From Bacteroidota bacterium (GTDB lineage Bacteria; Bacteroidota; Bacteroidia; Cytophagales; Cyclobacteriaceae), in NCBI GenBank assembly GCA_016866235.1, contig VGMW01000001.1, forward strand, positions 737,731 to 801,730: DNA of 64,000 bases, in the 5' to 3' direction. The translations under genes and the position numbers were made by a program. The notes beneath the pieces were generated by a model, which was not told where the DNA came from, did not search any database, and was given only the letters and a program-made list of their open reading frames with translations. Below, one piece after another: positions 26,399-35,123 of this stretch. Numbering within the stretch: the first letter of the stretch is position 1; each line of letters begins with the position of its first letter.

Positions 26399-27189
26399 TC
26401 TTCTGTTCCGTTGGCCGAAAAGCCTTTCATAATTCCCCGCTCGGAATTACGTATGAAATTAATGATAATGTCCCGTTCGCTACTCGGTGGGAGATCCTTT
26501 TCTACAAGATCAAGCGCCTTACTGTTGTTAAGTCCCTTTAGAAATACATAACGGTATATTTCCTGGATTTCATTGATCTTCTCAGATTCAAATCCACGTC
26601 TCCTTAATCCAATGGTATTCACGCCGCAATAGGCGAGTGGCTCTCTTGCTGCTTTTGTGTAAGGCGGAATATCTTTTCTGACAAGAGATCCACCGGAAAC
26701 CATAACATGTGCACCTACACGCACAAATTGATGGACGGCTGAGGAGCCTCCGATGATTGCCCAGTCTTCAATTTCTACATGGCCTGCTACCTGTACAGCA
26801 TTAACCAATATGCAGTTGTTGCCGATAACACAGTCATGTGCCACGTGTACGTAGGCCATCAACAAACAGTTTTTGCCGATAACAGTCCTGAATTTATCCA
26901 CCGTTCCGCGGCTGATGGTTACAAACTCGCGGATCACGGTATTGTCACCGATAAGTGTTTCTGTCTTTTCACCTGAAAATTTCAGGTCCTGGGGGATCGA
27001 ACTGACCGACGCACCAGGGTAGACTTTTACATTTTTACCCAACCGGGCACCTTCCCAGATCGTAACGTTGGGACCAATCCAGCAATCCTCGCCGATCACC
27101 ACATCCTTCTGGATGGTGGTAAAGGCTTCAATTACCGCACTCTCTGCTACAATTGCTTCAGGGTGAATGTTTGCCAGCGGATGTCTCAT
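26395..27189 (-). CDS. lpxA: Acyl-ACP--UDP-N-acetylglucosamine O-acyltransferase LpxA
   Basis: A 264-residue left-handed beta-helix acyltransferase, the first step of lipid A synthesis. Hexapeptide repeats (VIGEDCWIGPNVTIWEGA, LIGDNTVIREFVTI) are followed by VHVAHDCVIGNN with the catalytic His and by the C-terminal GLRRRGF helix region typical of LpxA. ATG 27189 overlaps the LpxC-FabZ stop (ATGA); the longer open frame to 27306 lies inside lpxC-fabZ and is not used. Confidence 0.95.
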   Translation of the reverse strand: MRHPLANIHPEAIVAESAVIEAFTTIQKDVVIGEDCWIGPNVTIWEGARLGKNVKVYPGASVSSIPQDLKFSGEKTETLIGDNTVIREFVTISRGTVDKFRTVIGKNCLLMAYVHVAHDCVIGNNCILVNAVQVAGHVEIEDWAIIGGSSAVHQFVRVGAHVMVSGGSLVRKDIPPYTKAAREPLAYCGVNTIGLRRRGFESEKINEIQEIYRYVFLKGLNNSKALDLVEKDLPPSSERDIIINFIRNSERGIMKGFSANGTEE

Positions 27190-28583
27190 GCGTCTTTTCT
27201 TACAATGCTGGCAGTCATAGTTCCTTCGCACACCAGGGAATTTCCTACAAATGCGCGACCATACATTTTGGCAATGCCACGTTTTATCGGAGCAAGCAAG
27301 TCGCACTGAATTACCAAAGTGTCGCCGGGACCAACCATCTTCCGGAAACGTACTTCATTGATGCCTAAGAAAATGGTCCAGTAATTTTCAGGGTCCGGTA
27401 CGGTGTTCAGGACGAGAATACCGCCTATTTGAGCCATTGCTTCAACCTGCAATACGCCTGGCATAACAGGGTTTCCCGGGAAATGTCCCTGGAAGAATGG
27501 TTCATTCATGGTGACATTTTTAATGCCACTGACGGTTTCCTGATCCAGATAAATAATTTTATCAATGAGCAGGAAGGGGTACCGGTGTGGAAGAATACTT
27601 GAAATCTGTTTGATGTCCATTACCGGCGGAAGCGATGGATTGTATCTTGGAATTCCTTTCCGGTTCGATTCCTCCATGGCCTTCTTCAGTTTTTTTGCAA
27701 AGGCAACGTTCGCAGCGTGGCCAGGTCTTGCTGCCAGGATCTGAGCTTTTAATGGTCTTCCGGCTAATGCTAGATCACCCACAATGTCCAGAAGCTTATG
27801 GCGTGCCGGCTCGTTGTTGTAACGGAGTTCGATGTTGTTTAGGATGCCTTCCTTCTTAACCTCAACCCGTGGCTTGTTGAGCATCCTGGCAATGTTTTCA
27901 AGTTCATCCTGTTGAACGACCCGGTCCACAATTACTATGGCATTGTTAAGGTCACCGCCCTTAATCAAATTGTTTTTATAGAGCATCTCCAATTCATGCA
28001 GGAAACAAAAAGTTCTGCATGAGGCGATTTCTTGCTCGAATTGTCTGATGTTGGTGATGGAGGCATGCTGACTACCCAATACCGGAGAATTGTAGTCCAC
28101 CATTACGGTTACTCTATAATCATCCAGCGGAAGCGCGGCGATCTCTACATTCCTTGACGCTTCTCTGTAAAAGATACTGTCCTGAACTTCAAAAAAGTCA
28201 CGCAGTGCATTTTGTTCCTCTGCGCCGGCTTCGTGCAGTGCCTGCACAAATGGCATTGAGCTGCCATCCATAATTGGTGCCTCGGGTCCATCGAGTTGAA
28301 TCAGGACATTGTCTATTTCAAGGCCTACACAGGCTGCCAGGCAATGTTCGATGGTGGAGACCCTTGCTCCACTCTGTTCAATGGTTGTACCGCGCGAAAC
28401 GTCTACCACGTTATCGCAGTCAGCATCAATGATAGGGCTGCCTGGTAGATCTACCCGCTGGAATTTGATCCCATGGTTGGGTTTTGCAGGAAGAAAGGTC
28501 ATCGTTGTCTGTACGCCGGTGTGTAAACCAACGCCAGATAAGGAGACGGATTTCTTAATGGTGTGCTGTTTATGGTTCAGCAT
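27186..28583 (-). CDS. lpxC/fabZ: Bifunctional LpxC deacetylase / FabZ dehydratase
   Basis: A 465-residue fusion typical of Bacteroidota. Residues 1 to about 305 are LpxC, the zinc-dependent deacetylase that commits UDP-3-O-acyl-GlcNAc to lipid A (SGVGLHTG, STIEHCLAA, and KLLDIVGDLAL zinc-site motif). Residues about 318-465 are FabZ, the 3-hydroxyacyl-ACP dehydratase of fatty acid synthesis (HRYPFLLIDK and HFPGNPVMPGVLQVEAMAQ with the active-site His and Glu). Fusing them couples two routes that compete for 3-hydroxyacyl-ACP. Confidence 0.96.
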   Translation of the reverse strand: MLNHKQHTIKKSVSLSGVGLHTGVQTTMTFLPAKPNHGIKFQRVDLPGSPIIDADCDNVVDVSRGTTIEQSGARVSTIEHCLAACVGLEIDNVLIQLDGPEAPIMDGSSMPFVQALHEAGAEEQNALRDFFEVQDSIFYREASRNVEIAALPLDDYRVTVMVDYNSPVLGSQHASITNIRQFEQEIASCRTFCFLHELEMLYKNNLIKGGDLNNAIVIVDRVVQQDELENIARMLNKPRVEVKKEGILNNIELRYNNEPARHKLLDIVGDLALAGRPLKAQILAARPGHAANVAFAKKLKKAMEESNRKGIPRYNPSLPPVMDIKQISSILPHRYPFLLIDKIIYLDQETVSGIKNVTMNEPFFQGHFPGNPVMPGVLQVEAMAQIGGILVLNTVPDPENYWTIFLGINEVRFRKMVGPGDTLVIQCDLLAPIKRGIAKMYGRAFVGNSLVCEGTMTASIVRKDA

Positions 28584-28599
28584 AAGGACAAAGTGGGCG

Positions 28600-28607
28600 C
28601 AAATTTA
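28600..28607 (-). promoter_or_regulatory. -7 promoter element for lpxC-fabZ
   Basis: The minus strand reads TAAATTTG, a perfect TAnnTTTG, 16 bases before the ATG. It lies in the 127-base gap after lpxD, so lpxC-fabZ/lpxA/ABC may be transcribed separately from lpxD. Confidence 0.6.
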
Positions 28608-28710
28608 AAATCTTGCTGCCCATTTATAAGAAAAAGTCAGGTTTTTTGACCGATGGTTAACGGCCGTTTGGGGCGTTTTAAGGGGTTTATCTGACCTTTT
28701 GAGAAAAAGG

Positions 28711-29745
28711 TTAGTCCTTCAGCTCTTCTTCAATCTTCTGAAGCCGATGGTAGAGATCCGGCAGCATTTTAAAGATGGCGTAGGAGCGGTGGTAATCCGT
28801 GAGTCCATAGGCTGGTGTTCCAAAGAGTCTGGTGCCTTCCTTTGAAACATTTTTGGTGATCCCTGCCTGTCCGCCGATGGCGGTGTGGTTGGCAACTGTT
28901 ACATGTCCACCGATTCCAGCCTGTCCACCGATCATGCACTGGTCGCCAATTTTTGATGAGCCGGAGATGCCTGCCTGTGCAGCGATAACGGTATGTTTTC
29001 CGATTTGAACATTGTGTGCAACCTGAACAAGATTATCAAGGCGAGTTCCGGTTCCAATGACTGTATGGTCTCCAAGCATGGTGGCGCAATCGACCACTGT
29101 GTTCGCACCGATGGTTACGTGGTCTTCAAGGATTACATTACCCAGTTGAGGAATGGGTTTATAAGAACCATCTGGTTGGGGGGCGAAACCAAATCCATCG
29201 CTACCAATAACCGCACCTGCGTGAAGTTCGCAGTGGCTTCCAATTCGATTTCCGCCATAGATTTTTACGCCTGCATAAACGATGGTGTGATCGCCAATGG
29301 TGCAGTTGTCGCCAATGAAAACATTAGGAAAAATTTTTACCTCTTTTCCTATTTTGACGTTGTTTCCAATGTATGAAAAGGCGCCTCTGTAAACTCCTTC
29401 GCCTGCGGTCGATCCTTCCCCGATATAACTGGGCTGTTCGATACCACTTTTTATTTTTTTAATCTGGGCTGCGTATTGTTCAAGCAAAACAGTGAAAGCG
29501 ATGTAGGCATCATCCACGCGAATAAGCGTTGCGTTAACTTTCTTTTTGACTTCCAGATTTTTGTTGATGATGACGGCTGTTGCGCCGCTGGTGTATAGAA
29601 ATGGTTCGTACTTTGGATTAGAGAGAAAGGCAATTTGACCCGGTCCGGCTTCCTGAATTTTCGCCAGCATGGACACCCGGGCTTTTGGATCCCCTTCGAT
29701 TGTGCCGTTCAATAGGGCTGCAATTTGCTGAACCGAAAATTCCAT
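28711..29745 (-). CDS. lpxD: UDP-3-O-acylglucosamine N-acyltransferase LpxD
   Basis: A 344-residue trimeric beta-helix acyltransferase, third step of lipid A synthesis. It has the N-terminal uridine-binding domain (IAALLNGTIEGDP, IAFLSNPKY) and many hexapeptide repeats (VKIFPNVFIGDNCTIG, VYAGVKIYGGNRIG) with HELHAGAVIGSDGFGFAP around the catalytic region and QVAHNVQIG. It follows the HD hydrolase gene by 42 bases and precedes lpxC-fabZ. Confidence 0.95.
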   Translation of the reverse strand: MEFSVQQIAALLNGTIEGDPKARVSMLAKIQEAGPGQIAFLSNPKYEPFLYTSGATAVIINKNLEVKKKVNATLIRVDDAYIAFTVLLEQYAAQIKKIKSGIEQPSYIGEGSTAGEGVYRGAFSYIGNNVKIGKEVKIFPNVFIGDNCTIGDHTIVYAGVKIYGGNRIGSHCELHAGAVIGSDGFGFAPQPDGSYKPIPQLGNVILEDHVTIGANTVVDCATMLGDHTVIGTGTRLDNLVQVAHNVQIGKHTVIAAQAGISGSSKIGDQCMIGGQAGIGGHVTVANHTAIGGQAGITKNVSKEGTRLFGTPAYGLTDYHRSYAIFKMLPDLYHRLQKIEEELKD

Positions 29746-29787
29746 AGGACTTAATTATTCAGTGTCGATACCGTTTTGATCTGAAGT

Positions 29788-31017
29788 TTAGTCCGGCCTC
29801 GGAAAGCAGATAAAGTTTTTCTTTACCACTTTCGACATCGCCCGGATTTGCGGCAGATCGGATACTCCGGCAAGATCAGCAACTTTTCCGTTTTTCAGGA
29901 GGATATTGATTCGTTTTTCACCCCTGACGTATGCTTCGTTCGAAACAGTGCCGTGGTGGATCATGTAGGCTGCTTCTTTGAATGTAATGCCATAGTGATC
30001 TCTTGCCCAATCCTGTGCTTTTCGGATATCCTCCTTTCGCAATGTTTTGTTGGACATCATGACTGCAAAGATTTTACGCTCCAGTAACATGGTTGAAAGC
30101 TTGGAGAGGACTTTATCCTGACTTCTGGTCCATTGCTTTAATGCGTACCAAATATCGTGGTCATCAAGTTTGCTGTATTGTTCCAGATAATTAATGCCTC
30201 TGGTATTGGATTCAAAATCCTCCAGCTTGATATCATTTTCCAGAAAACATGCCAAGGCAGGAGAGCAGGGGGGAACGTGTCCGCCTTTGGCCAGTGCTTG
30301 CGCTCTCTTCATGATGTTGACCAACATCCGTTCCGCGCCCACAGCCGTTTTATGCAGGTACACCTGCCAGTACATCAACCTTCTGGCGGTTACAAAATTC
30401 TCCAGACTGTAAATGGCCTTTTCCTCGACCACCAATTTGTCCTTAACCACATTGAGCATGGCAATAATGCGTTCAACTCCCGTGATGCCTTCACGAACGC
30501 CGGTATAAAAGCTGTCACGCTCCAAATAATCGAGGCGATCGATGTCGATTTGTCCACTGATCAGCTGATGGAAAAACCTTCTCCGGTATCCATCCCGGAA
30601 CATCTGAAGTGCAAGGGACAATTTTCCTCCAAAAGTTGCGTTTAGTGACAATAGAAAACGATAGGTCAGGCTTTCGTGTTTGATTCCGGGAAGTAACGTT
30701 TCTTCCAGTGCATGCGAGAGTGGACCATGACCGATGTCATGAAGCAAAATAGCAATGCAAACTGCCTCTGATTCCTCCTCACTGATCGCAATGCCCTTGG
30801 AGCGGAGGGTCTGCACAGCCTCACCCATTAAATGATAGGCGCCAAGTGCATGTTGAAATCTCGTGTGAACAGCTCCAGGGTAAACCACGTCGGCCATACC
30901 CAATTGACGAATGTGTCGGAGTCGCTGAAACCAAGGGTGGCTGATGATCTCCATAACGAGTTCGCTTTCCACCGAAATGAAACCGTGAAGGGGATCGTTA
31001 ATGATCTTCTTTTTCAA
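29788..31017 (-). CDS. HD domain phosphohydrolase (dNTPase/SAMHD1-like)
   Basis: A 409-residue cytosolic metal-dependent phosphohydrolase. The HD site is visible as HTRFQH, LLHDIGHGPLSH and QIDIDRLDYLERD, the pattern of the dGTPase/SAMHD1-like branch. N-terminal NDPLHGFI is characteristic. The natural nucleotide substrate is not certain. It shares a 63-base divergent promoter region with porX and is followed by lpxD. Confidence 0.88.
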   Translation of the reverse strand: MKKKIINDPLHGFISVESELVMEIISHPWFQRLRHIRQLGMADVVYPGAVHTRFQHALGAYHLMGEAVQTLRSKGIAISEEESEAVCIAILLHDIGHGPLSHALEETLLPGIKHESLTYRFLLSLNATFGGKLSLALQMFRDGYRRRFFHQLISGQIDIDRLDYLERDSFYTGVREGITGVERIIAMLNVVKDKLVVEEKAIYSLENFVTARRLMYWQVYLHKTAVGAERMLVNIMKRAQALAKGGHVPPCSPALACFLENDIKLEDFESNTRGINYLEQYSKLDDHDIWYALKQWTRSQDKVLSKLSTMLLERKIFAVMMSNKTLRKEDIRKAQDWARDHYGITFKEAAYMIHHGTVSNEAYVRGEKRINILLKNGKVADLAGVSDLPQIRAMSKVVKKNFICFPRPD

Positions 31018-31071
31018 ACTTAGGAGGGTGAGCAGGATGCCCTTACTGAACTTTTATCCTGCCCTTTTGGT

Positions 31072-31079
31072 TAATTTTG
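31072..31079 (+). promoter_or_regulatory. -7-like element abutting the porX start codon
   Basis: TAATTTTG is a perfect TAnnTTTG but ends 1 base before ATG 31081 (4 before ATG 31084). If used, the message would begin at or inside the start codons, i.e. leaderless. It may be a chance match. Confidence 0.35.
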
Positions 31080-31080
31080 T

Positions 31081-32643
31081 ATGATGCAAAGATATAATAT
31101 TCTGTGGGCCGACGATGAGATTGATCTGCTCAAGCCGCACATGCTGTTCCTGCAGCAGCGTGGCTACGACATTACGCCCGTGAACAACGGTTCCGATGCG
31201 GTTGAGCTTTGCACCACCCGTAATTTTGATGTGGTGTTTTTAGATGAACACATGCCCGGCATGTCAGGATTGGAAGCTTTGAGCTTGATCAAAAATGCCA
31301 AGCCCTCACTGCCTGTGGTTATGGTCACTAAAAATGAAGAGGAGCAGATCATGGAGGAGGCGATTGGAGCTAAAATCGATGACTATTTAATTAAGCCTGT
31401 TAACCCAACGCAGGTTCTTATTTCGGTCAAAAAAATTCTAGACAACAAGCGGTTGGTGATGGAGCATACCAATGCTTCTTATCAGCAGGAATTTCAAAGA
31501 ATCAGCCTGGCGTTTATGGGTGAGTTGTCGCACGAGCAATGGTCTGAAATGTACCGCAAGCTTATCTTTTGGGATCTGCAGATGGAATCGGCCGATAACA
31601 AAGAAATGTTGGAAGTGCTGGAAGCACAGAAGGTGGAGGCCAACCACAACTTCTGCAAGTTCGTACGGAAGAATTATGACAAATGGCTTAATGACCCTGC
31701 AGCGGAAAAGCCGTTGCTTTCTCACCAATTGATGAAAAAGAAAATTTTCCCAATGGTCAAAAAGGGTGAGCCCTTGTTTGTTTTTTTGATCGATAACCTG
31801 CGCTTTGATCAGTGGAAGGTGATTGAGCCTGCCTTGCTGGAATACTTTGTGGTGGAAGATGAAAAGACTTATTACAGTATTCTGCCTACTACGACTGCTT
31901 ATTCTAGGAATGCCATTTTCAGCGGAATGATGCCGTCGGAGATGGAGCGAACCCATCCACAACTGTGGGTAGGCGAGGATGATGAGGAAGGTAAAAACAA
32001 TTTTGAAGATGAATTTCTGCAGAAGCAAATCGCACGGGCAAATCTTAATTGCAAAGCCTCCTACCATAAAATCAAAAAACTCGAAGAAGGTAAATTTTTG
32101 GTCGACTCGTTTAACAATCTATTCACGAATGACCTGAATGTCATCGTCTACAATTTTGTGGATATGCTCTCGCATGCTCGGACCGACATGGCCATGATCC
32201 GGGAGCTTGCACCTGATGAGTCGGCTTACCGCTCCATTACCAAATCGTGGTTTTTACATTCACCACTGTGGGAGATGATGAAGATGGTTTCGGCGCGTGG
32301 TGCCAGGATGATCATCACCACCGACCATGGAACCATTCGGGTTAAAAAGCCATTCCGTATTGTCGGAGACCGAAATGTGAATTCCAACCTACGCTATAAG
32401 CAAGGTAAGAGCCTTGGATTTGAAGGCGACAAAATTATGTTCGTACCTAAGCCGGAGCGACTGTTTCTCCCAAAATCAAGTGTGACAACGGCTTTTGCAT
32501 TTGCAGTGGAGGATCAGTTTTTCGCCTATCCGAACAACTACAACTACTACGTTAACTTTTACAAGGATACTTTTCAGCATGGTGGGATTAGTATGGAGGA
32601 AATGATTGTGCCACTCATTACACTGGCTGCTAAGAAATCCTGA
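31081..32643 (+). CDS. porX: PorX, two-component response regulator with alkaline-phosphatase-superfamily domain
   Basis: A 520-residue response regulator for type IX secretion. The receiver domain (1-125) has acidic pocket DDE (11-13), phospho-acceptor Asp55 (FLDEHMPG), TKNEEE and conserved Lys in YLIKPVNP. After a helical linker, residues about 205-520 are the PglZ/alkaline phosphatase-like effector (LIDNLRFDQW, TTTAYSRNAIFSG, TTDHGTIRVKKP), known in PorX to act on nucleotides. PorX partners with histidine kinase PorY and sigma factor SigP. ATG 31081 and 31084 are both plausible. Downstream tsaE and ald follow on the same strand. Confidence 0.95.
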   Translation: MMQRYNILWADDEIDLLKPHMLFLQQRGYDITPVNNGSDAVELCTTRNFDVVFLDEHMPGMSGLEALSLIKNAKPSLPVVMVTKNEEEQIMEEAIGAKIDDYLIKPVNPTQVLISVKKILDNKRLVMEHTNASYQQEFQRISLAFMGELSHEQWSEMYRKLIFWDLQMESADNKEMLEVLEAQKVEANHNFCKFVRKNYDKWLNDPAAEKPLLSHQLMKKKIFPMVKKGEPLFVFLIDNLRFDQWKVIEPALLEYFVVEDEKTYYSILPTTTAYSRNAIFSGMMPSEMERTHPQLWVGEDDEEGKNNFEDEFLQKQIARANLNCKASYHKIKKLEEGKFLVDSFNNLFTNDLNVIVYNFVDMLSHARTDMAMIRELAPDESAYRSITKSWFLHSPLWEMMKMVSARGARMIITTDHGTIRVKKPFRIVGDRNVNSNLRYKQGKSLGFEGDKIMFVPKPERLFLPKSSVTTAFAFAVEDQFFAYPNNYNYYVNFYKDTFQHGGISMEEMIVPLITLAAKKS

Positions 32644-32647
32644 TGAC

Positions 32648-33079
32648 ATGAAGTCGGAAATTTTATACCGTCAGGAGCAACTTTCGGAAATCGCAAAGGA
32701 ATTGATCAGTCGTTCGGCGGGACAGAAAACATGGTTGCTTTCCGGTGAGCCGGGTGCAGGGAAAACAACCCTGGTTAAGGCGTTGGTAGCGGTGCTGGGC
32801 GGAAATCCCGACCAGGTTAACAGTCCTACTTTTTCAATACTTAATCAATACCCCATCAGTCAGGGGGAGGTTTTTCATTTTGATCTTTATCGGGTAAAGT
32901 CGGAAGCTGAATTGTTTGATATTGGAATGGATGAGTATTTGGATTCCGGCAGTTGGTGTTTTGTGGAGTGGCCTGAAAAATTGAATGCCTTGCTTCCCGC
33001 CGAATCCTTCCGGGTTGAAATTCTTCACCCGGTGCCCGCAGATGGTGAACCGCATCGGCTGCTTCGCGTTTCTGACTAA
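32648..33079 (+). CDS. tsaE: tRNA threonylcarbamoyladenosine biosynthesis ATPase TsaE
   Basis: A 143-residue P-loop ATPase with Walker A SGEPGAGKTTL, the PTFSILNQY switch and HFDLYRVKSEAEL/CFVEWPEKL motifs. It works with TsaB and TsaD to make t6A37 on ANN-decoding tRNAs. ATG 32648 begins 4 bases after the porX stop; the in-frame start at 32606 would overlap porX and add non-homologous residues. PorX-TsaE-Ald order is common in Bacteroidota (from memory). Confidence 0.93.
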   Translation: MKSEILYRQEQLSEIAKELISRSAGQKTWLLSGEPGAGKTTLVKALVAVLGGNPDQVNSPTFSILNQYPISQGEVFHFDLYRVKSEAELFDIGMDEYLDSGSWCFVEWPEKLNALLPAESFRVEILHPVPADGEPHRLLRVSD

Positions 33080-33174
33080 AATCTTGTTCCTGTCGGCCTA
33101 AAGACTGTTTCCTGAACCGATTTTTTGCGAAATTTACTTGGTTCCAATTGTTGGGACCCTAACCCTGCCGATTC

Positions 33175-34395
33175 ATGTCCGAAAGAAGATCCTCCATGGC
33201 TGCACTGGCCAAAACAGCAATGGCCACCCAGGAGAAGCTGGCCCGCGTAAAGGAATCATCCAAATCGCTTTTTATCGGTTTGCCCAAGGAGATCGCCCTT
33301 CAGGAAAAAAGAATTTGTCTAACCCCTGATGCAGTACGTATCCTGGTTGCCAACGGTCATGAAGTCTGGGTAGAAACCAAGGCGGGTGCGGGCTCGAAGT
33401 ATTCAGACCAGTCCTACAGTGAGGCGGGTGCTAAAATTGTATATACCTCACAGGAGGTGTATAAGGCGGATCTGATCATCAAAATTGAGCCGCCCACGGC
33501 CGGTGAAATTGAGCTGATGAAGCCAGGACAGATGCTGCTTTCAGCGGTTCAACTTGGTCACCTTGAAAAAAGTTGTCTGGAAGCCTTAATGCGAAAGAAG
33601 ATCACCGCGTTGGCTTATGAGTTTATTGAAGACAAAAAAGGAGGAATGCCGGTCATCCGTGCACTCAGTGAAATTGCTGCTATTGCCGTTGTGTCGGTCG
33701 CCGCGCAATACCTGAGCACCGCCGAATCAGGAAAGGGAATTATTCTTGGTGGAATTTCAGGGGTTGCACCAACCAAAATTGTGGTGATCGGAGCGGGTAC
33801 AGTTGCTGAGCATGTTGCGCGCGCCGCTATGAGCCTGGGCTGTGAGATTCAGATTTTTGACAACCACCTCTATAAGCTTCGCCGGATCCGGCAGATTCTG
33901 GGAAGTCAGGTGTATACTTCAACCATCGACAACATTACACTGGGTGAAACGCTGAAAACAGCAGATGTGGTTATAGGCTCATTAAGGGTTGAGAAGGGTA
34001 GACCTCGACATGTGGTCTCAGAGGAAATGGTGCAGGCCATGAAGCCGGATTCTCTAATTATTGATCTGACCATTGATCAAGGGGGTTGCATTGCAACTTC
34101 TGAGATCACCACCCACCTTAAGCCAGTTTTCAGGAAATATGATGTCATTCATTATTGTGTTCCTAACATCGCTTCCCGTGTTTCCAGAACTGCAACAAAT
34201 GCACTGAGCAATATTTTTACGCCGATTATCCTCCGACTTGCCGATGAGGGAAGTGTCGACGAGATGATCGCCAACGTACGTTGGTTTACAAAAGGTGTTT
34301 ATCTGTATAAAGGTGTACTGACGAACGAGGCGGTTGCGCGTACCTTTCAGCTCAAATACAAGAACATTGAATTGCTGCTGGCAGCCAGATTATAA
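33175..34395 (+). CDS. Alanine dehydrogenase-like protein with altered catalytic motifs
   Basis: A 406-residue NAD-binding protein of the alanine dehydrogenase/PNT family. It has an N-terminal extension of about 33 residues before FIGLPKEIALQEKRICLTPD (substrate-binding Arg in EKRICLTP), a Rossmann motif VVIGAGTVAEH and the conserved IDQGGC near the catalytic Asp. However, the canonical VKEP lysine motif is KIEPP and the histidine motif FTYLHLA is LSAVQLG, i.e. Gln where the catalytic His is expected. Similar changes occur in Bacteroidota relatives as I recall them. It therefore may not be a classical L-alanine dehydrogenase. It follows tsaE. Confidence 0.8.
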   Translation: MSERRSSMAALAKTAMATQEKLARVKESSKSLFIGLPKEIALQEKRICLTPDAVRILVANGHEVWVETKAGAGSKYSDQSYSEAGAKIVYTSQEVYKADLIIKIEPPTAGEIELMKPGQMLLSAVQLGHLEKSCLEALMRKKITALAYEFIEDKKGGMPVIRALSEIAAIAVVSVAAQYLSTAESGKGIILGGISGVAPTKIVVIGAGTVAEHVARAAMSLGCEIQIFDNHLYKLRRIRQILGSQVYTSTIDNITLGETLKTADVVIGSLRVEKGRPRHVVSEEMVQAMKPDSLIIDLTIDQGGCIATSEITTHLKPVFRKYDVIHYCVPNIASRVSRTATNALSNIFTPIILRLADEGSVDEMIANVRWFTKGVYLYKGVLTNEAVARTFQLKYKNIELLLAARL

Positions 34396-34398
34396 ACG

Positions 34399-35019
34399 TT
34401 AGCCAAGCTTTTTTATGGCTTCCTGGATTTGTTTCGCCAACTGATCTGGTGCCATGGTTCCATCAAAACGAAGAATATTTTCCGTCTGTCCTACTTTTTT
34501 AATAGCGAGTAGGTAGGTTTCTCTCACCTTTTTCAGGTTTTCGAGATTCTCATACATTTCCGTTTCGCTGCGGCTTGATTGAATACGTTGCATACTTACT
34601 TCCGGTGGGACATCAATGAAGATGTGAACATCGGGTCGAAGCAATCGTGCACTCATGGCATTGGCCTGAATCACCCAATCCATATCCATGTGAACACTGT
34701 GATAGGCGTAGGAAGATAGGTAATAACGATCGGTGATCACGCAAAAATCATTTTTCAGCTTGAGCAACATTCCATCATCTTCGTTGAGCAGATGGTCTAA
34801 CCGATCGGCAACGAAGAGTCCGGCAATCACCTTCTGATCGGCAATCTGTTTACCTGAAAAAATATCACGAATCATCTTCCCAACAGGCCGTTTTGTTGGT
34901 TCAGCAGTTCGCCATACTTTTCTGCCGGTCGATTCCATCCAGGCGGCAAGCATTTCGGCCTGCGTTGATTTTCCGCTGCCATCTATGCCCTCAAAGGCGA
35001 TAAAAAGGTTCTGATTCAT
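34399..35019 (-). CDS. tmk: Thymidylate kinase
   Basis: A 206-residue dTMP kinase that makes dTDP. P-loop FEGIDGSGKST (8-18), DRYYLSSYAYH (dTMP-binding DR[YH] motif), a RLLRPDVHIFIDVPPEVS strand and a LID region (RIQSSRSETEMYE). It converges with the ald-like gene 3 bases away and is divergent from the YKSEA-repeat gene. Confidence 0.95.
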   Translation of the reverse strand: MNQNLFIAFEGIDGSGKSTQAEMLAAWMESTGRKVWRTAEPTKRPVGKMIRDIFSGKQIADQKVIAGLFVADRLDHLLNEDDGMLLKLKNDFCVITDRYYLSSYAYHSVHMDMDWVIQANAMSARLLRPDVHIFIDVPPEVSMQRIQSSRSETEMYENLENLKKVRETYLLAIKKVGQTENILRFDGTMAPDQLAKQIQEAIKKLG

Positions 35020-35026
35020 GAGCGCT

Positions 35027-35034
35027 CAAAAATA
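35027..35034 (-). promoter_or_regulatory. -7 promoter element for tmk, very short leader
   Basis: The minus strand reads TATTTTTG, a perfect TAnnTTTG, ending 7 bases before the tmk ATG at 35019. Confidence 0.55.
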
Positions 35035-35109
35035 GATAATTTATAATCTCCCTGAGTTTTTGATGACTGCTGATTCATTTTCTGAGAGAGGAATTTTAGG
35101 TGGATTCCC

Positions 35110-35117
35110 TACCTTTG
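35110..35117 (+). promoter_or_regulatory. -7 promoter element for the YKSEA-repeat gene, very short leader
   Basis: TACCTTTG is a perfect TAnnTTTG, ending 6 bases before ATG 35124; the transcript would start at or beside the start codon. Confidence 0.55.
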
Positions 35118-35123
35118 AATGGG

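Noticed and set aside
26395-27306. Longer LpxA reading frame starting at 27306
   Set aside because: The extra 39 residues are encoded inside lpxC-fabZ and do not resemble LpxA; the ATGA overlap start at 27189 fits.
28690-28715. Short inverted repeat (ACCTTTT/AAAAGGT) after lpxD
   Set aside because: Weak AT-rich stem overlapping the stop codon with no T-run following on the minus strand; not a convincing terminator.
30157-30645. 162-codon frame antisense to the HD hydrolase gene
   Set aside because: It lies wholly within a well-supported gene and its translation has no family features.
31438-32067. Long open frame (209 codons) antisense to porX
   Set aside because: porX on the other strand has full-length family motifs; the antisense frame has no recognisable domain, start context or promoter and reflects codon bias.
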